A DNA stretch of 64,000 nt from Deltaproteobacteria bacterium (GCA_026388415.1 JAPLJV010000040.1:1-64000); one strand, 5' to 3'. Shown: positions 39,070 to 47,400, numbered from the stretch's first letter. The notes: generated by a model not told the origin, from the letters alone. Translations and numbers: made by a program.

Positions 39070-40026
39070 GTGGAGAAAAAAAATATATATATTCGTGACA
39101 TCAAGTCGGGAGACAAGGTCGGAGATTATTTCCTGGTGGCGGAAAAAAACCTGGCCTTTTCCCAGAAGGGTGCGCCTTATCTCAATGTGCGCCTCAAAGA
39201 CAAAACGGGGGAGCTCGACGGCAAGATATGGGATAATGCCCGGGAATGGGACAAGGCCTTCAAAAAGGGCGACATTGTCCGTATTGAAGCGCGCTCGGCA
39301 AATTATAAGAACGTAATCCAGCTCTCCATCATGGAGCTGAAAAAAGCGGCCGATGAGGACATCACCCTGAGCGACTATCTCCCCGCCGCCAGAAGGGATG
39401 GGGGGGAGATGCTGGCCGAACTGATGATCATTGTGGAAAGCGTGGACAACCCGCACCTGAAAGCCTTATTGAACGCCTTTTTCCGGGATGAGGAGATAGC
39501 TGATCTTTTTAAAAGGGCGCCGGCGGCGAAAGGCTTTCATCACATCTATCTCGGCGGTCTCCTGGAGCATACCCTTTCGGTGGCTCGCCTCCTCGACCTG
39601 GCCTGCGCCCAGTATGAAGGCATTGACCGGGACTTGCTGCTGACAGGCGGCATCCTGCATGATATCGGCAAAATTTATGAATTATCCTATGGCCGGACCG
39701 TTGATTATACCGATGAGGGCCGCCTGGTTGGACATATTGTCATGGGAGCTGAGATGGTGGATAAGCGGATCGCCGCGCTGGAAGATTTCCCCGCTCACCT
39801 GGCGCTGAAGTTAAGGCATGTAATGCTTAGCCATCACGGAGATTTGGAGTATGGTTCGCCGAAGCGCCCCAAGACCGTGGAGGCCCTGATCGTCCATTTT
39901 ATGGACGACCTTGATGCCAAGGTAAACGCCTTTCAGGAATTCATTGCGGCGGCCCCCGATGATGAATCCGGCTGGACCCCTTATCATCGCTTGCTGGAGC
40001 GGTTTATTTACAGAAACAAGGCATGA
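39070..40026 (+). CDS. YhaM-family 3'-5' exoribonuclease (OB-fold plus HD domain)
   Basis: A 318-residue protein with an N-terminal OB-fold nucleic-acid-binding domain (about 1-95, with YLNVRLKDKTGELDGKIW) and a C-terminal HD metal-dependent phosphohydrolase domain. The metal ligands are in HHIYLGGLLEHTLSVA, the LLTGGILHDIGK pair and LSHHG. This is the YhaM/CBF1 layout, a Mn2+-dependent exonuclease acting on short RNA or DNA. The GTG at 39070 is preferred because AAAGGA ends 7 bases upstream; the frame opens at a GTG at 39049. Confidence 0.88.
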   Translation: MEKKNIYIRDIKSGDKVGDYFLVAEKNLAFSQKGAPYLNVRLKDKTGELDGKIWDNAREWDKAFKKGDIVRIEARSANYKNVIQLSIMELKKAADEDITLSDYLPAARRDGGEMLAELMIIVESVDNPHLKALLNAFFRDEEIADLFKRAPAAKGFHHIYLGGLLEHTLSVARLLDLACAQYEGIDRDLLLTGGILHDIGKIYELSYGRTVDYTDEGRLVGHIVMGAEMVDKRIAALEDFPAHLALKLRHVMLSHHGDLEYGSPKRPKTVEALIVHFMDDLDAKVNAFQEFIAAAPDDESGWTPYHRLLERFIYRNKA

Positions 40027-40027
40027 G

Positions 40028-40090
40028 GTCCTCGTCAAAAGTCGTCGCACCGGTGCAAACCGGTGTCCAGTGCTTGTGTAACGCTTCGCA
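40028..40090. repeat. Dispersed palindromic repeat
   Basis: GTCCTCGTCAAAAGTCGTCG, then CACCGGTGCAAACCGGTGTC and CAGTGCTTGTGTAACGCTTCG. It has the same architecture as the unit at 38997-39058, with a different but still self-complementary core (ACCGGTG/CACCGGT type). A GGTGAGCCTGTCGAACC fragment at 40144-40160 resembles another common interspersed repeat. Confidence 0.7.
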
Positions 40091-40165
40091 AATCCACCCT
40101 GCATTACTTTCCCGCTCCTGGTGAGCATAGCCGTTCCGCTCATGGTGAGCCTGTCGAACCAACCA

Positions 40166-40220
40166 CCCCCCCCAAAAAAAAACTTCAAAACTAGTACCAA
40201 GGTACTATAGACTATATAAA
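40166..40220 (+). promoter_or_regulatory. C8/A9 tract, palindrome and -10-like boxes upstream of the adhesin
   Basis: A run of eight C (40166-40173) followed directly by nine A (40174-40182), then the palindrome TAGTACCAAGGTACTA (40192-40207), then TATAGA and TATATA boxes near 40206-40218. The palindrome could be an operator, and the homopolymer tract could vary in length. No clear -35 box is seen. Confidence 0.4.
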
Positions 40221-40287
40221 AACAAAGTTTAAACTGGACTCAAAATAACAATAAACAATTCTTTAACCTTAAAAGGAGGATTTAATC

Positions 40288-42228
40288 ATGGCCAGCAGCG
40301 AAAGCACAACGGGAACAGCAGCAGGAAGTCAGACGGTAGGCAAGGTATTTATTCAATATGGAACGGCAAAAGCCGTGGCGGCGGATGGGACGGAAAGAGC
40401 CCTCGCACCCAACAGCCCGATTTTTGCCCATGACCAGATTATCACCGACAGTGACGGCAGCGTTTCCATCATGATAGACGGCCATGATGGCGCCCCGGCG
40501 ACCCAGTTGGATCTCGGCCGAATGAGCCATGTGACTATTGACGAAGATGTTTATGCCGGAGCAGCGCCGGGAGTAACCGCGGATGCCACCGCCGAGGCCG
40601 ATAAGATTCAGCAGGCCCTCTTAGCGGGCGATCAGCCGATTGACCTGGATGCCACTGCCGCCGGCGGTGACGGCGGGGCAGGCGGAGGAGTCACTTCGCC
40701 CTTCAGTTTATCTCTGACAGGCGCTGAGGGCCAAGTTGGTTCTGGCGCGGGCACCACAGGAACAGAATTTGGAACATCAGGCACCATCCAGGGAGCATTC
40801 GCTGCACCAACCGACGCACCTGTTGTTCCGCCCGACGCACCTGTTGTTCCGCCTTACGTACATGTTGTTCCGCCCGACGCACCTGTTGTTCCGCCCTACG
40901 TACCACCCGTTAACCATGCTCCGACTATTACCGACGGTATAAACCATGTTTCGGATATTACCGGCGGTACCTCTGTATACGAGGCTGCCCTAGCGAATGG
41001 ATCGCACGTTGTTAATACAACGACGGATGTCACCGGGCACTTTACTCTTTCTGATGCCGATGGTCTGGGCGATATCAAGACTGTCACCATCAATGGCGAA
41101 ACAATCAACATTGCCAATTTGGTGGGGCACACCTTTGCAGGAGAGCATGCGCATGGGACATTGACGATTGATGGATACGATACCGCAACCGGAATCGTCG
41201 GCTACCATTATGACTTGACGAGTGCCGCAGTACCAGGAACCCACGATGCACCTGAGAACGACGTATTCACAATGACCACCTCGGACGGTACAGCCAGTTC
41301 TGACCCGGCGCATATTACCATCAATATCATGGATGACGTGCCGGCGGCGTATGACACTTCCGGCGAGGCACATTATATCACAATTCCGCACGCACCTGCA
41401 GACATACTGACTGGTTGGAATGTTGATGATGTTCACGGTGTTGGTCATGCGACTCTAAATGTGCTCGACGCCGATCCTCATAGTTGGGGGATAACGAACC
41501 ATGTATCGATTTCAGATCATATAATAACGATCACGGATCCGGGCTCGGGTAATCCAGAAGTAAGGGCTGTTTCTTCACCCGAATTCGTTGTGGCTGACGG
41601 CCACACGGCCAACATCCACTTCGATGTCAACATCGTAGATAGTACGTCAGGAGACCACTTCAGCTGGACGCTCTACCATGAGGGTAGCAATGGTGATTGG
41701 AGTGCGGTCAACGGCGCAGGCGGCACACTGACAGAGAGTGATTCCGTAAATTACCCATTAAACAATCCAGCAGGGGCCGATGGCACCTATCGCCTGGTCT
41801 TCGATGCAAACGATGTGACGGGTGGATCCGATAAGTTTACGGTACAGATAGACGATATTCATGTGACCACGCCACAGCCAGATACCTATCAAGTCGTAGG
41901 AGATGTCCACGGCACCCTCCAAGGTGAATTTGGCGCCGACGGTGGCCATGTTGATTCGATTGCGGCATTGAGCCATGTCGATGGGAAAGTAATCGATGGA
42001 CACTCCGATACCACCCCCGCAGACGGTTTGAAGGTGACAGGTGAATACGGCGGCGTGCTTGATGTTAATCCCAGCACCGGTGCTTACACTTACACTGCGC
42101 ATGACCCCAGCAATGCAGCAGGCCCAGGGCATGAGACATTTAGCTTCACGCTAATAGATGGTGACGGAGACACGTCAATCGCGCAGCTCGACATGCTTAT
42201 CCATCACGATCCTCCTACTGTTGGTTAA
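40288..42228 (+). CDS. Short LapA-like retention-module adhesin
   Basis: A 646-residue, very acidic, probably secreted surface protein. Residues about 15-110 match the LapA retention module (GKVFIQYGTAKAVAADGTER, then FAHDQIITDSDGSVSIMIDG). A TAAG motif at 123-126, followed by a Gly-rich linker, matches the cleavage site of the periplasmic protease LapG. Four Asp/Val/Pro repeats of 7 residues (about 174-207) make a rigid linker. The rest is beta-rich Ig/cadherin-like sequence ending in a T1SS-143/VCBS-type repeat (DGDGDTSIAQLDMLIHHDPP). No RTX nonapeptides and no further C-terminal secretion domain are present. A strong AAGGAGG precedes the ATG and a terminator follows, so the short length appears real. 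No type I secretion genes are in the window. Confidence 0.8.
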   Translation: MASSESTTGTAAGSQTVGKVFIQYGTAKAVAADGTERALAPNSPIFAHDQIITDSDGSVSIMIDGHDGAPATQLDLGRMSHVTIDEDVYAGAAPGVTADATAEADKIQQALLAGDQPIDLDATAAGGDGGAGGGVTSPFSLSLTGAEGQVGSGAGTTGTEFGTSGTIQGAFAAPTDAPVVPPDAPVVPPYVHVVPPDAPVVPPYVPPVNHAPTITDGINHVSDITGGTSVYEAALANGSHVVNTTTDVTGHFTLSDADGLGDIKTVTINGETINIANLVGHTFAGEHAHGTLTIDGYDTATGIVGYHYDLTSAAVPGTHDAPENDVFTMTTSDGTASSDPAHITINIMDDVPAAYDTSGEAHYITIPHAPADILTGWNVDDVHGVGHATLNVLDADPHSWGITNHVSISDHIITITDPGSGNPEVRAVSSPEFVVADGHTANIHFDVNIVDSTSGDHFSWTLYHEGSNGDWSAVNGAGGTLTESDSVNYPLNNPAGADGTYRLVFDANDVTGGSDKFTVQIDDIHVTTPQPDTYQVVGDVHGTLQGEFGADGGHVDSIAALSHVDGKVIDGHSDTTPADGLKVTGEYGGVLDVNPSTGAYTYTAHDPSNAAGPGHETFSFTLIDGDGDTSIAQLDMLIHHDPPTVG

Positions 42229-42250
42229 GTTTATATCAGTTGTATAAACC

Positions 42251-42290
42251 AGCGCTGTCCGTCTTCTCTCAGGCGGGCAGCGCTTTTTTT
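42251..42290 (+). terminator. Intrinsic terminator of the adhesin gene
   Basis: AGCGCTGTCCG (42251-42261) pairs with CGGGCAGCGCT (42274-42284) with one G-U pair, followed by a run of seven to eight T. It lies 23 bases after the stop codon. Confidence 0.85.
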
Positions 42291-42297
42291 GGGTAAT

Positions 42298-42340
42298 TTT
42301 GGGTGGTAATTTGGGGACGGTAATTTGGGGACACCATACT
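42298..42340. repeat. GGTAATTTGGGGAC repeats
   Basis: Three imperfect copies of GGTAATTTTGGG/GGTAATTTGGGGAC in tandem, ending in GGGGACACCATACTAAATT. Such GGGGACACCATACT stretches are often found beside REP-associated (Y1) transposase genes. No transposase is present here, so this is probably a relic. Confidence 0.45.
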
Positions 42341-42357
42341 AAATTATTGACAAGCCT

Positions 42358-42506
42358 TATGACCCCTTTGTCCGCCTCTGGGCTTTTGAATAGGCATCGA
42401 GTTTTTTTCTCATCCCCACGGCAACGACTATGACTTCAATCATTTCGGGAGTCCCGCGGACAGTAAACTTAATTCTCGGTATCTTTCTTTCTCGGTCCCG
42501 GTTTTG
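42358..42506 (-). pseudogene. RelE-like toxin fragment downstream of the ParE-type toxin
   Basis: After the toxin stop (TGA at 42507-42509) the same minus-strand frame continues for about 48 codons to TAA at 42358. It encodes IPRIKFTVRGTPEMIEVIVV and then GMRKKLDAYSKAQRR, which resembles the last strands of RelE/ParE toxins. It lacks a start codon and N-terminal half, so it is probably a relic of a second toxin gene. Confidence 0.4.
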
Positions 42507-42785
42507 TCAGCTTTTCAGATACTGCTTCAAATCCCGATAGTAGTTTTCGTGGGGACCAATCATAACCAACTCCAGGTCTTGGCCGACCTTTCGATAGGCA
42601 AGAAGATATTGCATGGTATTTATCTTGAACTTATGGACGAATACTCCCGCAAGGTCTCCCTTCTTCTCTTCTCCAAGCGAAGGGTTCTGAGAGATTTTTA
42701 GCACCTCCTGATCCAGGAATTCTTTTTCCTGTTTCAGCATCTTCTTTACCTTCTGGGCGAAAGAGTTTGACTGGTATGTTGTCAT
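42507..42785 (-). CDS. RelE/ParE-family toxin
   Basis: A 92-residue type II toxin. A helical N-terminal half is followed by the beta-sheet segment VFVHKFKINTMQYLLAYRKV, then QDLELVMIGPHENYYRDL, characteristic of RelE/ParE folds that bind a nearby ParD-like antitoxin. It lies 6 bases downstream of the antitoxin gene and is probably co-transcribed. Whether it targets gyrase or mRNA cannot be told from sequence. Confidence 0.75.
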   Translation of the reverse strand: MTTYQSNSFAQKVKKMLKQEKEFLDQEVLKISQNPSLGEEKKGDLAGVFVHKFKINTMQYLLAYRKVGQDLELVMIGPHENYYRDLKQYLKS

Positions 42786-42791
42786 AGCCGC

Positions 42792-43010
42792 CTATCCAAA
42801 TCTGTATTCCGTTTTTTCGCCTTGCTCCAATTCCCCAAGCCCGATCAGAATTTCCTTGATGAGTAAATAGGTCAGGTCCGGATTCTCTTCGACGCATTTA
42901 CCCATTCGAGCCCAATGATCAATCTGGCCTGCTACGGACCGGTGGTCAATTCGACTAAATTTTCTGGCCTCAGTGACAAGTCCTTCAGATACCCTTACGG
43001 CTGTTGCCAT
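42792..43010 (-). CDS. ParD-like antitoxin
   Basis: A 72-residue protein of the ParD-like antitoxin family. The N-terminal part AVRVSEGLVTEARKFSRIDH, then RSVAGQIDHWARMGKCVEENP, is the ribbon-helix-helix DNA-binding segment followed by a helix that grips the toxin. It would repress its own promoter, and the inverted repeat upstream is a candidate operator. The order antitoxin then toxin is the usual one for parDE. Confidence 0.78.
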   Translation of the reverse strand: MATAVRVSEGLVTEARKFSRIDHRSVAGQIDHWARMGKCVEENPDLTYLLIKEILIGLGELEQGEKTEYRFG

Positions 43011-43033
43011 CGCATATTCCTCCCAAAATTATT

Positions 43034-43075
43034 GTTGCATTCTGTAAACACTATACATCTATTGATTGCGTAATG
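43034..43075 (-). promoter_or_regulatory. Promoter and inverted repeat of the toxin-antitoxin pair
   Basis: On the minus strand TTGCAT, a 17-base spacer and TATAGT form a promoter upstream of the antitoxin start. GTTGCATT and AATGCAAC (8-bp arms) bracket it, which suits autoregulation by the antitoxin. Confidence 0.55.
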
Positions 43076-43177
43076 CAACTCGTAAAAAATGGGAGACACT
43101 TCCAATACTGTTCGGTATGGATATACGGACATCGTCCAGTTGCCTCATTGAAAAATGTTACCGAAGGGTGAGATATT

Positions 43178-43342
43178 TTGGATAACGTAAAAGTTTTGGT
43201 TGACCATGGAGCGGATGTCCGTTATCTTTACGGCAATAAGCAAAGCGCCCTGTTTTATGCAGCAGCTCGCAGGCGCTTTGAGATCGCACGGATTTTGATG
43301 GCGAAGGGAAGCGATTCTTGCCTTCTAGCCAACAATGGATAA
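43178..43342 (+). CDS. Small ankyrin-repeat ORF (probable fragment)
   Basis: A 54-codon frame from TTG at 43178 to TAA at 43340. It encodes VKVLVDHGADVRYLYGNKQS, then ALFYAAARRRFEIARILMAKG, which is one and a half ankyrin repeats (LLxxGADV, AxxxxxxEIxxxLLxKG). GAAGGGTGAG lies about 7 bases upstream. Ankyrin proteins are normally much longer, so this is likely the surviving 3' end of a larger gene. It ends 15 bases before the transglutaminase-like gene. Confidence 0.5.
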   Translation: MDNVKVLVDHGADVRYLYGNKQSALFYAAARRRFEIARILMAKGSDSCLLANNG

Positions 43343-43357
43343 CAAATAGAGATAGGC

Positions 43358-44116
43358 GTGGACAAACGAATAATTGGAATCACGATGGCAGAAACACCCG
43401 AGACTGAATTTCAAGGCCAGCAAACCGAAACCGATTCCAGCCTCGCCATTTATCTGGCCGCTACCCCCACCGTCGAAACCAACCACCCTGATATAGTATC
43501 ATTCGCCGCGAAATACGCCTCCGGGGCGAGCGATCACGTCGAAGCCGCAGTCCGCCTCTACTACGCGATACGCGATGGCATCCGATACGACCCCTACACT
43601 TTCTTTGTATCGGTACAGAGCTTCGAGGCGAGCCAAACCCTTAGAGCCGGACGTGCCTGGTGCGTTCCGAAGGCGATTCTGCTCGCGGCCTGCTGCCGCG
43701 CACTGGGTATCCCGGCGAGGCTCGGCTTTGCCGATGTCCGTAACCACCTTTCCACGGAGCGCATGCGACAGATGATGCGGACAGATATCTTCTACTGGCA
43801 TGGATACACCTCGCTCTACCTTGAGGGGCGGTGGGTCAGGGCCACGCCGGCGTTCAATATCCAGCTCTGCCGGAAGTTCAACCTTCTTCCCCTGGAGTTC
43901 GACGGACGATCGGACTCGCTCTTCCATTCCTTTGATGCGGCGGGCAATCGGCACATGGAGTACATCCATTACCGGGGAGAGTTTGCCGATACACCGATCG
44001 AAAGTATGTTCACCACGTTCCGGGAACTCTACCCCGGCTTATGGCGTGCAGAAGGACAGGATATCGGCGCTTGGGCCGACTTCGAGCAGGATGTGGAAGC
44101 CGAGACGAAAGGATGA
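43358..44116 (+). CDS. Transglutaminase-like domain protein
   Basis: A 252-residue protein of the transglutaminase/protease-like superfamily. The nucleophilic cysteine is in GRAWCVPKAILLAACCRALG, with the histidine in YWHGYTSLYLEGRWV. The usual third residue (Asp in a Dxx motif) is replaced by ATPAFN, as in a conserved subgroup that also has HMEYIHYRGEFADTP. Cytosolic location is expected because no signal peptide is seen. The start is either GTG at 43358 (weak AGATAGG) or ATG at 43385. Substrate unknown. Confidence 0.78.
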   Translation: MDKRIIGITMAETPETEFQGQQTETDSSLAIYLAATPTVETNHPDIVSFAAKYASGASDHVEAAVRLYYAIRDGIRYDPYTFFVSVQSFEASQTLRAGRAWCVPKAILLAACCRALGIPARLGFADVRNHLSTERMRQMMRTDIFYWHGYTSLYLEGRWVRATPAFNIQLCRKFNLLPLEFDGRSDSLFHSFDAAGNRHMEYIHYRGEFADTPIESMFTTFRELYPGLWRAEGQDIGAWADFEQDVEAETKG

Positions 44117-44140
44117 GCATACGGGAATTTGATAAGACTG

Positions 44141-44375
44141 TCAGGCCAGGAAAAGGTCCCTGGTGGAAATATTGAGTCCACTGGTGAGATTGACGCCCAG
44201 GCGCCTCAATCCCGCTTCGATAATATTGCCGGATGACTTCCTGCTTGGCCGCTTCTCTGGCCGGAACCGGTCACAATCATAAGAGGTTTATCGGTTTCAA
44301 TGTGGTCATTGGCGCCGTATCCCTCATAGAGCCGTACATGCTTCTTCCTGAAAACAGTAAAACGTCATCCTTGAA
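44141..44375 (-). pseudogene. Degraded gene fragment, possibly DUF1846-like
   Basis: Two minus-strand frames carry peptide pieces that read as one decayed gene: HVRLYEGYGANDHIETDKPL then MIVTGSGQRSG, and after a frame change IIEAGLRRLGVNLTSGLNIS with a stop at 44141. The first piece resembles the EGYGxNxxIxTxRPLVVVTAPGPGSGK region of DUF1846 proteins and the second a C-terminal LGxNLTS motif. Identification is tentative. Confidence 0.35.
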
Positions 44376-44394
44376 GAAGGTGCTTGATTATTTC

Positions 44395-44423
44395 TTGACA
44401 TCGGCGCGCCGTTGAGCTAAAAA
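44395..44423 (+). promoter_or_regulatory. Probable promoter of the TRAP transporter operon
   Basis: TTGACA at 44395-44400, a 17-base spacer containing the palindrome GGCGCGCC, then TAAAAA at 44418-44423. The -35 is perfect and the -10 weak, which may mean activator dependence. Confidence 0.45.
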
Positions 44424-44494
44424 TAGCCACATAATAGCTTCCATGTCGTAAATTGTTCATGGATAAACTTTAACCTTTAACAAAGGAGAAAAAA

Positions 44495-45511
44495 ATGAAA
44501 CACTTTAAGATGGTGCCTTTCACTCTCGTTGCAGTAATGGTAGGCATTTTATTTTCCACAACGGCCTTTGCAGTAACAAAGCTCAATTACTCAATATTCT
44601 TCCCTGCACCTCACAAAAATAGCGTATTGGCTACGGAATGGGGTAAAGAGATCGAGAAAAGGACCAAGGGAGAGGTTGTGGTCACGATGTTTTACGGTGG
44701 TACGCTGACCCCGGCCGACAAGTGCTACGATGGCGTGGTTAAAGGTATTTCGGACATCGGTAGCTCGGTATTTTCTTATACGATGGGCAAGTTTCCTCTG
44801 ACGGAGGTCCTCGACCTGCCCATGGGATCCAAGACCGCCGCTACGGCCACCCGCATGGTTAATGATTATTACAACAAATTCAAGCCTAAAGAGTTGGAAG
44901 AAGTGCAGATAATGTACCTGCACGCCCATGGCCCCGGAATCATCCATAACAAATCCAAAGCTATCGCCACACTTGAGGACCTCAAGGGCATGAAGATCCG
45001 GGCCACCGGCACCACCGGCAAGCTTGTAAGTCACCTCGGCGCCACAGCCGTGGGTATGCCCATGGGTGAAACTTACGATGCCATCAGCAGAGGCGTGGCC
45101 GAAGGTGTGGCGTGCCCTGTGGAGACGCTGCAGGGATGGAAAATCGGTGAAGTCGTAAAATATACGACTCAGAACTTCGGTACGGCCTATAACATCTCAT
45201 TCTTTGTGGCGATGAATAAAAGCAAATGGAATGCGCTGACTCCCGAGATCCGGAAAATCATCGAAAAGATCAATGAGGAGTGGATTGTCAAGACCGGACA
45301 GGCCTGGGATGATATAGACAAGTCCGGCTATGATTTTTACCAGAAGCAGGGCGGCAAAATTACCACGCTTTCCAAAACGGAAGAAGCCAGATGGATCAAG
45401 GCGGTACAGCCCATGTTTGAAGAATATGTAAAAGAAAAGACGGCCAAGGGTCTGCCGGCAAAGGAGGCTTTGAAATTCTGCCAGGATCGCCTGCTGCAAC
45501 TGCAGAAATAG
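44495..45511 (+). CDS. dctP: TRAP transporter substrate-binding protein (DctP family)
   Basis: A 338-residue periplasmic binding protein with a signal peptide (hydrophobic segment about 7-26, cleavage near AFA). The conserved ATEWGKEIEKRTKGEVVVTM, a DLKGMKIRATGTTGKLVSHL segment with the carboxylate-binding arginine, and a PMGETYDAISRGVAEG run mark the DctP fold. It captures an organic acid for the DctQM permease encoded next. AAAGGAG precedes the ATG. Confidence 0.93.
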   Translation: MKHFKMVPFTLVAVMVGILFSTTAFAVTKLNYSIFFPAPHKNSVLATEWGKEIEKRTKGEVVVTMFYGGTLTPADKCYDGVVKGISDIGSSVFSYTMGKFPLTEVLDLPMGSKTAATATRMVNDYYNKFKPKELEEVQIMYLHAHGPGIIHNKSKAIATLEDLKGMKIRATGTTGKLVSHLGATAVGMPMGETYDAISRGVAEGVACPVETLQGWKIGEVVKYTTQNFGTAYNISFFVAMNKSKWNALTPEIRKIIEKINEEWIVKTGQAWDDIDKSGYDFYQKQGGKITTLSKTEEARWIKAVQPMFEEYVKEKTAKGLPAKEALKFCQDRLLQLQK

Positions 45512-45561
45512 GATGGAGAATTGAGGGGTAATATAAGAAACATATAATTTAGGAGCGCCTC

Positions 45562-46044
45562 ATGAAAGGATTCATCAACGTTATCAAGGGAATATGTAGT
45601 TTGCTGAATGTTATCGCCGGGATCAGCCTGACATTTCTCATGCTCTTGACCATTGCTGACGTAGTCTTAAGGTTTTGCAAGATGCCTGTTCGCGGCACCT
45701 ATGAAATGGTGGCTTATGCCGGCGCCATTGTCATCGGCTTTTCCCTGCCAATCACCTCCTGGATGAGAGGGCATATCTTCGTTGACTTTCTGGTTTTGAA
45801 ATTTTCCAAGCCAGTCCAGAACATCATTAACCTGACCACCAGATGCGTCGTCATCGTGTTATTCCTGCTGATCGGTTGGAACCTCATGAAATACGGCATG
45901 GATCTTTTCCAATCGGGTGAAGTCACGACCACTCTGCGGCTCCCCTTTTACCCGATTGCCTACGGAGTGGGCCTGTGCTGCTTTATGGAGTGTCTGGTCA
46001 TGGTCGGCGACATCTACAAGATACTGGGAGGCGAATATGAATGA
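45562..46044 (+). CDS. dctQ: TRAP transporter small permease (DctQ)
   Basis: A 160-residue four-helix membrane protein of the DctQ family; the stretch VLRFCKMPVRGTYEMVAYAG is typical. It forms the small subunit of the Na+-driven TRAP permease with DctM. TAGGAG precedes the ATG. Its 3' end overlaps the dctM start by 8 bases, so translation is coupled. Sodium dependence of TRAP systems fits a cell that also carries an N-ATPase. Confidence 0.9.
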   Translation: MKGFINVIKGICSLLNVIAGISLTFLMLLTIADVVLRFCKMPVRGTYEMVAYAGAIVIGFSLPITSWMRGHIFVDFLVLKFSKPVQNIINLTTRCVVIVLFLLIGWNLMKYGMDLFQSGEVTTTLRLPFYPIAYGVGLCCFMECLVMVGDIYKILGGEYE

Positions 46045-47338
46045 GGTAACCATCGGCCTTGCGGGTCTGGCGATAATATTGCTGCTTTTTCTCACGGGCA
46101 TCGAGTTGGGATTTGCTATGGCCCTAATCGGTTTCCTGGGATTCGGTTATATCGTATCTTTCAGCGCCGCCTCCAATCTTTTGGCCAAGGATATTTTCGA
46201 TGTCTTTTCCTCTTACGGATTTACGGTTATTCCCCTCTTTGTGCTCATGGGCCAAGTCGCTTTTAATGCCGGCATTGCCCGCCGGTTATTCAATGCCTCC
46301 TACAAATTCATTGGACATATTCCCGGCGGGCTGGCTATGGCAACGGTGGCCGGCGCCACGGCCTTCAAGGCCATTTGCGGATCTTCCCCGGCTACGGCGG
46401 CAACGTTTGCCGTGGTGGCCGTGCCGGAAATGGATCGCTACGGATATGGCAAGAAGCTCTCCACCGGCATCGTCGCCGTAGTGGGAACGCTGGGTATTCT
46501 CATCCCGCCCAGCGTTACGCTGATCGTCTTCGGCATCATTACCGAGCAGTCCATCGGCAAGCTCTTTCTGGCCGGATTGATACCGGGATTGATGATTGCC
46601 TTCTTTTTCATCTGCATCATCTATATCTGGTGCAAAATTGATCCGGCCCTCGGCCCAAAAGGCGAAAAATCCACATGGAAAGAGCGCCTCCTTGCCTTGC
46701 CCGAGATTGCCTGGGTGGTGGCCATTTTCCTGTTTATGGTCGGGGGGCTGATGTCGGGATTATTCACTCCCACGGAAGCGGGCAGCGTGGGGACTTTTTT
46801 TGTGCTCATATTATCGTTTGCCAAGCGGGACATAAAATTGAAGGGCTACATCACGTCGGTGGCGGAATCTTTGCGCACCGCGTGCATGGTCCTGATGCTC
46901 ATCGCGGGCTCAGCCGTCCTGGGGCACTTTCTGGCCGTGACCAGGATTCCCATGATCGCCGCGGACTGGGTAGGTGCGCTGGCCCTGAATCGCTACATAA
47001 TCATGATTATTATCAGCATTATCTATCTAATCGGCGGTTCATTTATTGATGATCTGGCTTTCATGATTCTTGCCACCCCGATCTTCTATCCGTGTATCAT
47101 CAAGCTCGGCTTTGATCCCATCTGGTTCGGCATGATCATCGCCATCACGGTCATGGTCGGGGTAGTAGTCCCGCCTGTTGCCATTAACGTCTTTGTGGTC
47201 AACAAGATCACCAAGGTTCCTTTTGGCGTGATTTACGCCGGGGTCTATCCCTTTTTAATCAGTCTCGTCGTTTGCGCGGCTCTGCTTTTCATCTTCCCGC
47301 AACTGGCGCTCTGGCTTCCGAATCTGCTTATGGGGTAA
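46037..47338 (+). CDS. dctM: TRAP transporter large permease (DctM)
   Basis: A 433-residue membrane protein with about 12 helices that forms the transport channel. Family signatures include GSSPATAATFAVVAVPEMDR, GTLGILIPPSVTLIVFG and FTPTEAGSVG. The ATG at 46037 overlaps dctQ; the frame extends further upstream within dctQ but without homology. It is the last gene of the operon and is followed by a strong terminator. Confidence 0.93.
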   Translation: MNEVTIGLAGLAIILLLFLTGIELGFAMALIGFLGFGYIVSFSAASNLLAKDIFDVFSSYGFTVIPLFVLMGQVAFNAGIARRLFNASYKFIGHIPGGLAMATVAGATAFKAICGSSPATAATFAVVAVPEMDRYGYGKKLSTGIVAVVGTLGILIPPSVTLIVFGIITEQSIGKLFLAGLIPGLMIAFFFICIIYIWCKIDPALGPKGEKSTWKERLLALPEIAWVVAIFLFMVGGLMSGLFTPTEAGSVGTFFVLILSFAKRDIKLKGYITSVAESLRTACMVLMLIAGSAVLGHFLAVTRIPMIAADWVGALALNRYIIMIIISIIYLIGGSFIDDLAFMILATPIFYPCIIKLGFDPIWFGMIIAITVMVGVVVPPVAINVFVVNKITKVPFGVIYAGVYPFLISLVVCAALLFIFPQLALWLPNLLMG

Positions 47339-47361
47339 GGGATAAAGAAAGGGTAAAAGGT

Positions 47362-47400
47362 AAAAGGGGCGCCGGAGAAAGCACCGGCGCCCCTTTTTGT
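47362..47400. terminator. Bidirectional terminator between dctM and acyl-CoA synthetase
   Basis: A 14-bp stem (AAAAGGGGCGCCGG at 47362-47375 with CCGGCGCCCCTTTT at 47384-47397) and an 8-base loop. T-runs follow the stem on both strands, so it can end both converging transcripts. Confidence 0.88.
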
